DNA of 64,000 nucleotides from Tetracladium setigerum (Eukaryota; Ascomycota; Leotiomycetes; Helotiales), in assembly GCA_031472005.1 (NCBI GenBank), contig PZJY01000002.1, forward strand, positions 3,162,001 to 3,226,000, written 5' to 3'. The notes beneath the pieces are model-generated. The model was not told the origin of the DNA. It saw only the letters and a list, made by a program, of their open reading frames with translations, and made no database searches. Positions 43,549-56,948 of the stretch are shown here, one piece after another. The position numbers were made by a program, and so were the translations under genes. Numbering within the stretch: the stretch's first letter is position 1; the number at the start of each line of letters is the position of its first letter.

Positions 43549-46540
43549 TCACACCGCATACCTCTCCTCGTCCAACAAGGTACCTTCTCTCCACGAATCC
43601 GTCACCCATTTCACCCTCACAATCCTCGGAATTTTCCCCGTCACCTTACCAGCAGCCTTGACCCTAAAAGTCCTTGCCATATCCGCATCCTGCGACACAA
43701 CAATATAATGAGTCAACCCCTCCTCCTCATCATCCTGCGCAATACGCCCTCCCGCAAACTGGAATTGATGCATCACAATCCTTAAATCCAACGATCCATC
43801 CCCTTGAAATCTCGCCACGCAACCCCGGAACATGGAAGCTTTCAAATCCCCAACGCCTTTTCCTCGTTCCTCGAGCTCTGCGAGGAATTGCTTGGGTGAG
43901 AATGACGAGTTCTTGGGGTAGACCATGCTGTCGAATAGTGATTTCAGTTCTTTGGGAGTGAGATCTCGTGTAAAGCTGTCTTCAAACACATCCACGTTCT
44001 CTCGAATTCTGGGCTCTGAAGCTCGAGTGACGTGGAACATATGATTTGGCTCGAAAGGAACCAAGTACTGCTGCTTGATCGCATCCAAGACCCAAATTGG
44101 CTTGACGATATCAGTTTCGTCGGCGACAATCAAGCTTTTGATGGTCAGGACGTTCTTTTCTCCAATGCAGATGGCTTTCTCTTCGCCAGTTGATTTATCT
44201 GGTAAGGTTATCTTCCTCATTGTCGATTTGATTGTCGTTCCACCGTTAGATGTGATCATCTGTTCGATCTCGGCCTTCGATTTTTTCTGGGGTTTTAGCA
44301 TATCGGTTAGGACGAAGAAAGTGAGGCCTTGGAATAGATCGGTTTTAGGACCGGCGTATTGAGTAGTGATTTTGCGTTCATTGCCTGCGATCACGAGCTC
44401 TTTCTTGAGTCGTTTGGTCAGTCGGCGTTTGGTATCGACTTTAAGCTCTTTGTTTTTCGACTCTTCCTCCTCGGCTCGTATTTTGACTTTGAGAAACTCA
44501 TCATATGTCAGTGCTGTCTCCCAGTCCTTATCGTCTCGGATTTTCTTGAATCTGGGAAATCGAAGAGTGAGTTTGGTGGCAAATTGGTCTGTACCGCCAA
44601 CTGAAGCAGCTTTAACCTCAACAACGATTGAGTCGCTTGGCTTGATCCAAACATCAGGCCTTTCATATTGTCTCCCATCCCCTGCAAGAATGATGTAGTC
44701 GTCCGGAGGACTTTTTTGATTCCATTCAATCCATTTCCCATCAGTCTTGTGTCGGACAGTAGCATAATCTTCCGCTCGAAATCCTCCTCCGACCTTGAAA
44801 AATGAGAGGCATTTTTGGGGATTCGTCCCAGGATGACTTTCTTTGTAGTTCTGGCTGACGGGCAGACCACACAGGAACGATGATAAACCACCACCCCGAT
44901 GACCGCTCCCGAAGTAGCCACCAATGATTATGCAGTCCAGCGATTCACCAAACTCAGTCATATACTCTGGCTTGACTTTCATCCAATTATCGTTTCGACT
45001 GTTGAGCCGGTACATAGACTGGGGGTTTTTCAGTACCAGGCCTTCTGATGATTCCTCGATCACTTTGCGAAGCGCAGGCTCGATTGCTGCGCTAGAGTTC
45101 GCCCTTTCATATTCATGAAGCTCCAGTCGTTGTGGTACATTTTTAACAACCCTTTCCAAGGCTGCACGTCGATTTTCTAATGTGTATGGTGTGAGGACCT
45201 TGCCATTTAGATACAGACAGTCGAAAACTCGAAAGAGAGGGCGTATCCCAGTTCCATCAAATGGATTTTTCTTTTCCGAGAGCGCTGCAGTCTTGAGAGT
45301 CCCAAAAGCCACCATTTTATTGGTTTCTGGATCCCAAGTAATCATTTCTCCATCTAATATGATGTTTTCCAACCGCTCGTCAAATGCATCTTTGATGTGC
45401 CTGGTCAAGGCTGACTCGTCGTCTTCAAATCCATCTCCGTACAAATAGGTGTAATCTTTTGCGTTCCGGGACCAAAAAGCAAATCGCTTTCCACCTGGAT
45501 GGCTATCATCGTCCATCATATGCAGCTGCATTCTCTCCCCATCCAACTTCTCCTCAATCCAAAATTCCTTGTCGACGCACCCTAGCTTTTCGACGATAAC
45601 TTCGAAAGAGTGAGATTGAAATTGGGCAAGCTGAGGTTGAAAAGATTGCATGAGTTCAATCTCCAGGATGCCAGAATCTTCTCCCGTCAGCCGTTTAGTA
45701 GTATCGCTCAAATCCCAGCACACTCTCCGTAGGCTAGAGGAAACGTTGAACAATGCTTCGCCGTCTGGATGCCAAATTTGGAGAATCGTCTTCTCCGAGG
45801 CTCCTAATTTCATTTGTCGTAATATAATGCGGACCAGCCAAGTAAGTTCGGTGGCGTTCATACGTTCGTAGAACTTTTCAAAGATGGGGAGTTGATTTTC
45901 CATTGTTTGGTCCGAGGAAAGTTTATCGAGTAAAATATTGACTTCGGCAATATTCATATTGCCAACACCGGTTTTCATGTCTCGTTTCGTGAGAACCTGA
46001 TAACATCTGCCGGGGAAATCGCCAGCACTCTCGCCGTTCTGCCCAGGGACCTTCCAATTCAACAGAGACTCGGCGTCGGGAGCTTTGGGACTCAGTTTGA
46101 GGACTTTTATCAATAACTTAGCAACGGCTCTTTCTTTGAGACCGTACATGGCTCTATCACGATCCTTCTCTGGGATGATCAGTCTCATGGCTGGGTACCC
46201 GTCCAGTCCAACCTCACTCCGCCATCGCGCGAAGAATCGTGAAATCACTTGTTTTCGCTGCTCATGAGGAGAGAGCTTGTTTACTCTGCCCCTTTACTTG
46301 ATTTTGATTTTTTGTTATCCATGAGGGGATCGAAGAGAGACTGAAACAATGTGTGGAAAGGAGGAGTTGGGTTGAAATTCCGAGGACGGTCAGGCCATCT
46401 GAAGCTATCAGCATGGTTTCACTAAGTTGAGGCGCGTATAAATCATACTTAGCGTCCAGCTCCGCCAGGGTTTGCTTGCCGTGGCTGTACTGCTCTGTAT
46501 CTTCTTCAGCCGCCGTCATGGTATGAGATTTGCGGGACAT
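43549..46540 (-). CDS. LIG4: DNA ligase IV, one frame break near the N-terminus
   Basis: Exon 1 (46540-46449) and a 50-bp intron lead to KWPDRPRNFNPTPPFHTLFQ, the normal LIG4 start. Near 46283-46297 the frame changes by one missing base (beside AAAGGGG) and continues as NKLSPHEQRKQVISRFFARW to 43549, about 980 residues in all. The adenylation motif is EEKLDGERMQLHM with lysine as nucleotide acceptor; further motifs include ENIILDGEMITWD, SSEGLVLKNPQSMY and WMKVKPEY. Two BRCT domains end the protein (LFQGLTFFVLTDMLKPQ, LKASMFRGCVARFQGDG). Family knowledge: LIG4 with its XRCC4-like partner seals ends in non-homologous joining. No in-frame intron explains the break; sequence error is likelier than loss, since the remaining 899 residues are intact. 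Confidence 0.93.
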
Positions 46541-49500
46541 TTTGTTAAGAGGCACAGTAACCAGCAGATGTGATGTATTCGGGTATTTCTTCAACTTGCT
46601 GCTGTTGTTATTCGGGACTTGAGAATACGTTCATGCACCGCTGATTTCCGAAAGGAATGATCGTTATCGATTTAGGCCAAAATGGAGAGGGGAAAGAGGA
46701 GAGCAAGCGGATTTTAGTCTGATGAAAGAGGAAGTGATTGCAGGACAAATAGTATGCTGAAATACCACACGAAAATGAACAGAGAGTGATTATTGAAATT
46801 TAACCAACGATTTCTTGTCGTTGTCATCGGACGAAAGATAAATGTACTGAATCTTGAGCTGAAGTTGACGCGCCGAAGTTAGGCAGAAAACACGCTAAAC
46901 ACGCTAAACACGTGACTAGAATGCTTGGCGAACGAAATTCTCAAGTTGAAGCTCAAGACTGCCCACTGCAGTCTCTTCCTAACATTCCTGTTCATCAAAA
47001 CATTCGCTTGATTTTGCTCTGCATCGTTGTTTGACCTGCTACCTCGTTATTCGGTGAAAATTTTGATGGATTCATCGACTTGCAGCATGGGGGTGGTCGT
47101 TGCACATGAACCTGACCTTGATTCTCTGATGCCAGCATGGCTGCTCAGTGGGGGGTTAAAGTCTATTTTTTCAGTGCTTCTCATTTCCTTGCACAGCGAA
47201 AACGCTTCGAAGACTCTCAAGTGTGTGCGCTTTAATTGCTAGTGGCTCATAAAGTGTCGTGTTTTATGGAATCGGGCTCATCTTTTACCGTACCTGACGA
47301 TGCTTGATATCTACCTACCCTATTGCCCGAAACGCTTTTTGGGTTTAGAAGATATGTTTCTTTGGTATCGTATAATTATTACCATGGCACCGATTGAAAT
47401 CCCGAACATTTCAAGTTCGACCGGAACTGTTCGAATTCTCTGGCTGCAATTTTGAGGTATTCCAGGATCACGTCAAATTTTGTATCCTTGCTGTATACTT
47501 GTTGCGGATGGGTCGTAATAGGACTGTTTCCTGACATTGTATATCACCACCCTGTGAAGTTGCTTACACAGGATCATCATTGTTATTCATTGGTACATTG
47601 GATACATGCCACTACCCACAACACGCCACTCTGGTCCAGCTCGGCTTCTCAGAGGGGAATGGGACAGACACTCAAGGATGGTAAGTTGGTAACCAGCGAA
47701 TACCCCAAGAACTCGCCGGGTGAGTCTACTACGATGACCGAGATACTACCTCTTGCAATGAGATTCGTTCTGGTATTTACCTAAACAGTGAAGGATGTGG
47801 ATGTGTCTTTTGGGAGACGGTAGAATGAGGCTGCACAAATCTGAAGGCGAAGGTCGAGTCACATTCTACTCATTTGTAGAATAAGCCGAGTGCACTGGAT
47901 GGAATACCACAGAGCAAGTGCGCGCTGGTGAGCGAAAGAGCTAGTCCGATGGAATATGTTGCTCGTTGAAATGCTGATACTGGATGGAAAGTAGGATACA
48001 ACTGCTGCACGAAGTCTATCTGTCCCGCCCACTTGGTACAGTAGAACAACCAAGTAGGTAGGGAAGAGAGCGCCAAAGTAAAACATTGAATTGCTCTTCC
48101 ATGATTTTTTCATTACCACTCAGATCATCCTTTCAAACTTTCGCCTACGAATATAAAGCGCCTGCCAGAGCGAGGGAGGACCTTCCAGCACATATTTATT
48201 AAACAGCCACCTGGAAAGCTCTTTGATTTAAACAACCCAACCTTGCTGAATCCTCTTCCGAGAACAGAAACATTCTCATTCTCGATCATTTTCGGCTAGT
48301 GGAGCGGAAGTCGCCATTTACTCCGGATACGAGATGAAGCTCCTCTACGTTGTGCTTATTGAGGTTTTGAACATGCCGGTTCAGCCGCTTGCTTTGCAAG
48401 CAGGTACTATTGTTTGTGCATAGACCAAGGTAAGTAAATATCTAAGCTTTTGGCTTTTCATGTGGTACCTCCGTACAGTATTACAACGCGGGTTGAGTAT
48501 CCATGTTCCGGTCTTCCTGGTCACACAGTTCCTCAACCAGCCAAGCTCAACGCAGTTGGAGTGCCATATTTGCTGTCGCCTCCAGCATATGTCCGACCGA
48601 GGCTTCAGCTTTTACTCGTTCCTCCTGAACACATGACGAGCGGTCAGAGTATTTGAGAGTCGTCAGGCATAATCATTTTACGCAACGACGAAGTGAAATC
48701 GGATGCTGAGGGAATCCATACTGTTCCATAGGTCGCAAAATCTGACTCGCATTCGCATGGGCAACCACCTCCTGATTCTAGGGGTGATCAAAAAGTATGC
48801 GTCCGAGTATGTTTCGCAAGAGATCTGAAGTTATTCAATGAATCAGGACATCATCGACTGCCTCTTCACAGTATTACAAAGTACCAATGTCCAAGACAAA
48901 GTCTGCCGAGGCTTTGAAGACGGATATGATATTCTCGGGAGCCATTACCGGGATACTCGAGTTACCATCGGCACGGGAGAGATATGTACCCGTAAACAAA
49001 CAAAGGCTTGCCCTAGCCTGAATACATCGCGCTTGTGGTGGGGGGAATTTTCGGGAGCGCGCGCAAAAGGTCTGATGACGGATATGAAATGGTCATATTT
49101 TGATTGCTTGGGACGTCGCTGCTCGTCTTCAGAGTTGCCTAAAGGGGCACTGATCTCAGACCTCAAATCCCTTGTCAAATCCCATCCTGAAGCCCAACCC
49201 ACATCACTCTGCTTCTCCCCCCACGATGATACAGCTGCCAGGTCAGCCTGAATTCCGTGAAATGGTAGACAGGCTCAACGGGGGTGGGTGAGACAGGCCG
49301 CCATCGTCCCACCGCCGGCTGTGGCCGCACCAGCAGATGTGTCCACGTCGTTGCTGTGTTGTGGTTGTGTTTGCTTTTGAAGCGTTGGGGCTTTTTCTGA
49401 TCTGTTATTTCTTCGGGGGAAGCGAGGGAATGAGAATATTATGAGAATAACGGCTCCAATGGTAATAATGCCGCAAGGAACGCCAAAGAAAAAGAAGCCG

Positions 49501-50114
49501 CCATAATATGTATCAATAAATGTAGAATAATGAAAATAATAAATATATGAATAATGAAATAGTGAAGGGTGCCATAATAGTGAAGGAAGTCCTGCCCCCG
49601 GCCACTCACTCTGCACCCCATGCATGAGTTGCGCTGAATCCCGAGCTTGATAAGGCAGTGATCCCTCCTCCATCCATCCATTCCCTCTTATCTCATCCAA
49701 CCGAGAGAGTCACTCACTAACCATACTACTCAGCCGTAAAGGGACGCTTCCTTCTTTGATCACCACCACCTTCTTCCTTCACCCTTCACCTGCTTTATCC
49801 AGCTTCCTCCGACAACTTCCTCGCTTCATCTTCATGGAATCCTAAGCCCCCGACACCTTTCCAAAGAATACCAAGTTATGTCGCACTTGGACCATCAGAC
49901 TCAACTTCTCTTGGAGCTTCTAAACACAACTCCAACAGCCTTTAGATAAGACCCTCGGCGACGTCAAATCGCATTCTCAAGATCCGATCGCATCGAACAG
50001 CTTCACTACTCCGAATCAACGACGATCTGGTCGACGTCGTCGGTGCACGACTTGAATCGGACCCTTTAAACAGTACGTCAACCCGCCTAGCCTCGCAGCA
50101 AGGCACGCGACACC
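46541..50114. other. 3.6-kb gap without a supported gene
   Basis: The largest non-genic space in the window. The left end is the LIG4 promoter, including a 10-bp tandem AAACACGCTA repeat near 46890; the right end (about 49700-50114) is probably the 5' leader of the next gene. The longest frame (48838-49251, 137 residues) has no recognised domain. Part of the region near 49490-49560 is AT-rich simple sequence. Confidence 0.45.
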
Positions 50115-51572
50115 ATGGCACTTCAACCTCGAAGCTACCTCTTCTCGAGAGCTTCTCCAACCTTCACAGAACCCAAGTATGATCGATCGAGCAATGAACG
50201 ACAAACCCGACAGGCTACGAAGGAAGCCAGCAAAGAAGTGTCCAACGAAACGCCAACCCGTCCTACTTCTTCTCCCGTTATCGATATTCCCATGCGAGGT
50301 AGGAACGACATTTCACAGGAGAGCAGACGCTCCCAAGACAGCCGACGCTCTTCACAGGCGAAGAGGCAGCAAGGCGAGAAGACCAGTTCTTCCACAAGGC
50401 GTACCAGAGGCGCTCACCACGATTCGTTACCTCCCTCGGTCGCCGCTCTTCTCGCCCTCACATCGATACCCTTACAGAAGTCAAACAATACAGTTCAGTA
50501 CCGAAGCGGGGCAGGTCAGCGACTGACGGTGGATGCAATCCTACAACATGCGTCCGAGGAGAAAGAAAATAGCTTGTCATATGAGAAGAGTCCACTCGAC
50601 ATTCTGCTCAGCCCTCCCGATGATCAAGATGATGATATAAATGAAAGCGAGAACGGCCATGAGTCTGTCATGTCTACGCGAACTATGTCAAGTGAATCGA
50701 TGCCTTCGCTAGACGGGGATTCTCTGAGTGACGGCTCGCCTTCGTATGGCTCTGTTATGACACCAAGTCCGAGGAATCGAAGGCCTACATTCCCACGAAG
50801 GCTACATTCAATATCGTCACCCTCAGAAGACCATCCTTTGTCTTCATCAGAGATTGATTTTGATGAATTAGACTTTCGGGTCTTCCAAAGAACTCCGGAA
50901 AAGACGACGGAGGAGACAGTTGTGCCCTCGGTCATCGAATTGGAGTCACCCCGCCGCAAGTCTGCTTTCAAGTCAAATTTGACAGCTTCGTTGAAGGCAT
51001 TACGATCCGCTGCCAAGTCACTCTCAAGTTTGACAGCTCCCATGATACTACCAGACGATTTTCTCACGCGATCAATTATTTCCATCGATCCTCGAGTTCC
51101 GTTTACCGATGAACGCATGCCTCCACGTTTGGAGGATACCCCCACTCCAGCCCTCCGACGATACCTGAATCCCACAACAAACGCTCCGATCGAGGCGCAT
51201 GTCCCAACATCCCTTGCCCAAACAATGGGATCCACGCAATGCACGGCTTCAATTCAGATGCAGACCTACAAAATTTCACGGTCGAAGAAGAGCACTTCGC
51301 CAAATGTTATTAGCCGACGAACGCAATCTACGTCCGAAGAGGCATTCGCAGATGTTGCCGCTGGGCCGGTGGCACGACAAAGGGACATGAGGGAGAACAG
51401 TGACTTCATCAGAATTGCCGTTATGGAAATGGCGATGCGCAAGAAGGGTAAACTGGACGACCAAAAGCCGGGTAGGGCCCGATGGGCGCTGCCTCCGCGG
51501 AAATCACCAACAAAACCTTACGAGATATCCGCCGATGGAGTTCCCGTTCGCTGGATAGCGGTCACGAACTAA
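50115..51572 (+). CDS. Unknown serine-rich protein
   Basis: Single exon, 485 residues, start in a good context (cgacaccATGGC). No domain recognised. The sequence is Ser/Arg/Pro-rich, predicted mostly disordered, with short blocks that look conserved: PPSVAALLALTSIPLQKSN, SPLDILLSPPDDQDDD, DELDFRVFQRTPEKT and GVPVRWIAVTN at the C-terminus. Many SP/TP sites suggest phosphorylation. Its length without stops and codon pattern support a real gene. Role unknown. Confidence 0.75.
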   Translation: MALQPRSYLFSRASPTFTEPKYDRSSNERQTRQATKEASKEVSNETPTRPTSSPVIDIPMRGRNDISQESRRSQDSRRSSQAKRQQGEKTSSSTRRTRGAHHDSLPPSVAALLALTSIPLQKSNNTVQYRSGAGQRLTVDAILQHASEEKENSLSYEKSPLDILLSPPDDQDDDINESENGHESVMSTRTMSSESMPSLDGDSLSDGSPSYGSVMTPSPRNRRPTFPRRLHSISSPSEDHPLSSSEIDFDELDFRVFQRTPEKTTEETVVPSVIELESPRRKSAFKSNLTASLKALRSAAKSLSSLTAPMILPDDFLTRSIISIDPRVPFTDERMPPRLEDTPTPALRRYLNPTTNAPIEAHVPTSLAQTMGSTQCTASIQMQTYKISRSKKSTSPNVISRRTQSTSEEAFADVAAGPVARQRDMRENSDFIRIAVMEMAMRKKGKLDDQKPGRARWALPPRKSPTKPYEISADGVPVRWIAVTN

Positions 51573-53474
51573 AGACACATGTCAGAACACAAGCAGGCGA
51601 AGCAAACAGACGAAACGATTCAACTTTTCAAGCGACAGATGCTTTCCTTTACGATGATCTGGATCCTCCTTCCACGTTTGTCGCAGAGAGCCGGTGAGAT
51701 AACAGGGCTTTCAATCTGATTGCATGACCCGGTCAGCGACTACCGGCGATGCTGGTTCTTCTGGAAGGTTTGGAAGCAAATCCCGACCCACATCGTCATG
51801 ATGATGCGCTCCCAGGGGAAGGATTCAAGGGTTGTGTTTCTGCACCCCACTTGTTCAGACTCGGCACCGTTTCTTGACATTTCCATTTGTCATAAGGGAC
51901 GAAACTCACGCAGGCACAACACCAATCACCAGCTCGCCAATCTTGATCACTCCTTCTCACGAGTCACCATCGTATCACCACACCAATTGTCGGGGAAAAT
52001 TCTCCAACGCCGCGATCTCAGAGTTCGTTCGACAAATTTTTCTAAAACTCGGTACTTTCGTGGGTCGACGGAGGAGATTAAAAGCGTTCTGGAAATTTCC
52101 AACGTGATGCACACAGGGTCTCTGTGGGGCTATGGTTTTGAAGGGACTCGACTTCCTCATCCGTCTTCACCGCCGAACTTCATATTGATCAAATACGTCT
52201 TGGCTGTTTGGTGACTCCCTGCTCACTGCTCAGGGTCCTACTCAGAGATGCTGCTCGCAAATAGCCGCAACACCAAACCTCTGTGTCAAACTCACTTTGA
52301 TGGAGCCTCTCACCGACCTCTCTGCGGGGAACAAAAAATCAAATTTTTTCAGACAGAATTTTCCAAGAAAAGCCCAACGATAATCCTTGGGCAGCGATTG
52401 GTTTCAAAATTTTCTCGTTTCATTTTACTTGCATTATTGTTGCATTGTACAGCGATGCGGTTTTTCATTTGTTTTAGGGAGTGCAGGACAGCTGGCATAT
52501 TCACGGACACGTATCATGGGCATATTTCAAAGGCGTTTTTGGAGCAGAATTTTTTTTTTTTTTTCAACAGGTGCATATGAACGACATGACATGGAAGTTG
52601 GAATGGATCTGAATCTTTTCTGCGTGCGAGTGCAATTGCAATTTGTGGACGCTTTCCTTTCGGTTATTGTTAGGGCATCGCGTGGGCATTGGTTGGTTGG
52701 TTGGTTGGTTGGACGCATGGAAAGAAACTGCATGCATGGAATATTTGGTGCAATGATACCATGAGACTTTCTGCGAGTCGTATGATTGCTTTCTTGCTTA
52801 TTGAACTTGACACTTTTCTTTTCGATTTTGTGCAAGATGCAGGTAGATTGTTCGAGTTGATAGCGTGCCAGTTTGTCTCCGAACTGTGTATGGCGATTCC
52901 GATTTGAGAGCGCGACTTGTATTACATATTTTTAAAAAAAGATGAAATCAAATCAAGAATAAAAAGAATAAAAAGAGTAAAATTAAAAACCAAATCTCAT
53001 CTTTTTTGGGTGATTGCAAGTGGATCGTGCTTGCGTTCGTTATCTGAATTGATAATTTGAATCGCCAACTAAGTGTTGTACTTTCCACTTGTCAGTGGTA
53101 TTGAGAAGTGGTCTCTGTGCAATCTTTTGGATCATTCAAAAGAGTAGCTTATAATTTTACATGATCTTGTTAAAGCGAATCTCATTGCCACTTAACAAGT
53201 TTGCCGTGGCACTTCTTCTATTCATCCATTCGGCGTTCAGCCTTATTTTACACTCGCGTATAGTACTTCTTTCTAAAATAAGAGAGCAGACTTTTAGACT
53301 ATACGTGTGTACGCAATAATAAGCAGTCAAAAAGGGAGAAAAGAATTATATACTTAGTAGCACTATACGTATTACTTTAAACTTAAGATTTATATCAAAA
53401 TTTATAAAACTTCTTCGAATAACACACAACTCATTCAGCAGCGATTTCTTTCTAAAAACTCAGCATTACAGAAC
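51573..53474. other. 1.9-kb convergent gap, AT-rich on the right
   Basis: Between the serine-rich gene and the peptide transporter. Contains a T run near 52550-52563, a TTGG tandem repeat near 52690-52712 and AT-rich patches at 52920-52995 and 53265-53420. No supported gene. Confidence 0.5.
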
Positions 53475-55689
53475 TTATACCTTCTCCTCTCTGCTCCTAT
53501 CAACCACCTCCTGACTGTGCACATTCATGTCCCCATCTCCTTCTCCTTTTCTATCCTCTCCATCGACCCCCCTAAACACCCACCAAAACCCCACAGCAGC
53601 CACCCCCATAACCCCCGCCAAACACGCATACATAACAACCAACTTCGGATCCACCGCCACCGGGGCAATCGCCACACCCAGCGCCGACCCCACGGCAGCG
53701 GTAAACTGCGTGAAAGCCTGCACGATACTCTTCATATTCCTTGGACTCTTCGAATAAGCGTATTCCGAGGCCGTTACGAATCCCATGATCTCCGCGACGG
53801 CTAGGATGAAGTAGATGGGCGTTTGAACGAATATCGAGATGTTGTTGGGTTGTATCTCTGGCTTGGGATTGGATGTGGAGGATGATGTCGAGGAGGATGT
53901 CAAGGCAAAGCAGGCTAATGGGGCTGTGTAGCACGGTCCGCTGGTGTAGATGAGCTTTTGGGTGATGGCGGCGTAGCTCATGGCTATTCCCATGGTGAGG
54001 TATGCCACGGTGATGCGTGCGATAGGACCGAATGCAATTTTGTATTTGGCGAGAACCGGGTAGAGGGATTGAATGAGCGGGCCGAGGAGGACGCATGCGA
54101 TACCATTCATGGCTTGGATGGCATCGTTGGGGATGTGGTGGAGGTTCATCTGGCCGGCTTGGGAAACGAGGTTGTTGTAGATTTGGTTGAAGCAGAGGTA
54201 GAATATTACGAATGAGAATCTAAATTCGAGATGAGGTGTAAGATGAGGAAATTGAGGAGGGAATTTGGATGGAAATGGGATTGGGGATAGGACGAACAGG
54301 ACTCGACATGCGAGAAGACCTCGTTGCATCTCAGCTATGAAGTTGTCATCCCATGGGACTGTGCGGTTGAAATGCTCAAGTTGATATGAGGGTTTTGCGG
54401 AGGCTAGCTTGAACCCAGCTTTTGAAGCGCATACGAGGCTTTGTGATGCGAGTGGGAGGATATTCCCTTGAGGTGGTGTTTTGACTGTGTGATGTCAAAT
54501 TATCAATACAAATCTCCTGTCATTAGAGTGGGCGGGAAAATACATAAGATTCCACCCCAGAAAGCAAACAAAACCACGGTGATCCAGAGCGAACATGTAG
54601 GGAGTAAATAAGCCGCCCAAAATCCTCGAGTCTTCTCCAAGAACGTAGCTGCAATTGACGATAAAGCAGCAATGTTTGTGAACCTGGATGCAGTTCTTGT
54701 GTGAGTTAACGGGCCGGGGGACTACTTTAGTTGGAAAGCTTACCAGTAGAATATATTGTATATGTATTGCAGCGTCAGAGTTCGGTCGGCAATGACCAAT
54801 TCTCCATTCTTCCTTCGAAGCACTTGAGGATGTGTCTCCGGATACTGATCGCCTATACAACTTTTGTCAAAACAATACCCCACAGTAAGGTGTAGTGTAC
54901 TGCTCTACATACCCAAGAAAGGAGAGTGAGTAGCCTTCACACTCCCAACACCCAGACCAATCAGAATCATAGCAGCAATTAATCCACCAAGTCCTGCTCC
55001 CCTGTCAAGAGCAGCAGGAAGCGAAGTCGTGAACATAATAATGCACCCAGCCATATAAAACCTAAGAAGCGGCCAGTTAGCTCGACCCAGCCAAATGGAA
55101 TCTACTGAAATGACGGTAAACTCACACCAACCCCAGACAAAGCGTTCTGTACCTCCCCAGCCATGTGTCAGACACAACAGCGAACGGTAGCGGTGCCAAG
55201 TAAACAAAAAAGAAGAAAGCATTGTAGATCGTCGACGCTTTCGATTGTCCCAAACCTAATGCACCTGGTAACGAGCTGCTGGATTTACCTCTGTGGCTTG
55301 CTTCGTTTTGCATGTAGTTTTCTGTGATTGATGTTCAGATTTTAGTTCATTGTTTTGGGTTTTGAAGGGGTGTGTTTGATGGGAGTGAAAATGGACTCAC
55401 GCCATGGTGCAGTTACAGCATAGTAAGTAAAACGTTCGGCGGCTCCAGCGAAGGCGACTACCCAGACGGCCTTGGGGATATGATCAATTACATGACGAAG
55501 GGTTTGAACTTCTTCTTCTGTTGCATCTCGAGGGAAGACATCAGTTTCGATGGTGATTGTGGGGATTGATGTGGGCTGAAGTGTTTGGGTTGAAGGGGAA
55601 ATGGGTGATGTGACTTCGTTTGAAGATAAAAGAGCTTCTGGGTGATTGACTGAGATGGACTCTGATTTCTCTGACTTTTCTTGGCCCAT
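53475..55689 (-). CDS. PTR2-type proton-coupled oligopeptide transporter
   Basis: Seven exons (55689-55401, 55321-55126, 55061-54913, 54852-54744, 54683-54544, 54484-54298, 54219-53475) sum to exactly 605 codons. Motifs of the POT family: IPKAVWVVAFAGAAERFTYY, then WQNYMQNE; VSDTWLGRYRTL; GGLIAAMILIGLGVGSVK; NFIAEMQRGLLACRVL; YLCFNQIYNNLVSQAGQM; and the C-terminal PIYFILAVAEIMGFVTASEY with KSPRNMKSIVQAF. About twelve membrane segments. Family knowledge: these plasma-membrane carriers import di- and tripeptides with protons. In place of the common ExxER substrate/proton motif it shows AAERF, so the E-R pair is kept. The usual SPLIADQY reads HSPFLGDQY here. Substrate range cannot be told. Confidence 0.92.
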
Positions 55690-56948
55690 GATTTTGTCGT
55701 CTACTTAAGCCTACATAGAGTCAGATTTGAAGTTACACTCAGATATTGTGTCTACCTCAATTCGACATACCAGTCGTTAAGATGATGGAAGCGACCAAGG
55801 AACATTCACGTTTCGCAAGTGCGTGGATCTCGACATCAAGGACCTCGATATTTATATCAGAAGAAGCAAAAACTAAAGCGTGGAAGCGGTCAATGAGGAT
55901 ACCTTTCTCTAATAACTTGCTCACCCAATGCAATGCACTCGACACGGAGTAACCAAACAACAACGTGCCAGCAATGCGTCATTTTTGCAACTCGCAATGC
56001 CTATCATTCGGAATCCATCATTCTTCAGGGACATATGTATAAATGGATGCAGGACCTGGATTATTGCAGTAGAAACCCGGACATCAAGAATGGTTAATTG
56101 TGAAGTTTCCCTGTGAATTCCGTACCTTGTTGCAAATGATTGGTCGACGACGAGGTACCTGGTGGTACTATTCGAAGAGAACGAGGAAGCGAACACCGAT
56201 TCCGAATATCTAACCACAATGCAAACTCCGGACTTCGTACCTTCCCCCTGACACCTTGATGTCTTGCGGTGTCTGGGTAATTGCAAGGTCTTGGCATCAA
56301 TTCGAGGTGACAACTACTCCTCGAAGGAAAGATAGCTAAGTCATCTCTAAAAGTACAGTATGGAAGTACTTATCATTGGGCAACTGATTTTAACATGGTT
56401 GCATCTACACAGCTCTCAACTAAGACGTGCACAGTCTTCTCAAAGATTTTGTCAATCAATTCATACCTAGGTACTCTCTCTGTCTAGTCCAAGGCAGACA
56501 CGCAACTATCAAGCCCTTCAGCAGATCCACCAAGTATTCGCCTGATCTGACAAGTATAATAATAATGATAAAAACGCCTTGAATACATCGGTCCATCCGT
56601 CCATTTGATTCAATAAACCACCACCATCCCCCAATGCTGATCCACCCTTCGCAGGTCCCATTTCCACTTTTACGCCAAAAGACAAAATCCAGGACAACAC
56701 TAATCAGACAAATCAAAATAAAAAACGGGCAAAGTGAGGTAGACCATTCTTCCCAGGGGAAAAGGCATAGTAAAAAGAGGCAGATCCATATGCTGGCTCT
56801 TCAAAAATCTAATGTAAGGACAAAAGAATTCACAAGAATTGAAGTGAGTGGTTGAGAGAAACCTTTTGCGTGCGGCGAGAAGTCGTTGCTCGTTATGGCG
56901 TGCAATCGTTTCCGAATCCAAGCGGCGTTCAGAAAACAAAACGAAAGA
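55690..56948. other. Intergenic region, 1.26 kb
   Basis: Promoter of the peptide transporter and 3' flank of the Ase1 gene. Only short frames; no supported gene. Confidence 0.5.

Noticed and set aside
48838..49251. 137-residue frame as a gene
   Set aside because: No domain, no splice context and unremarkable composition; kept only as part of the gap description.
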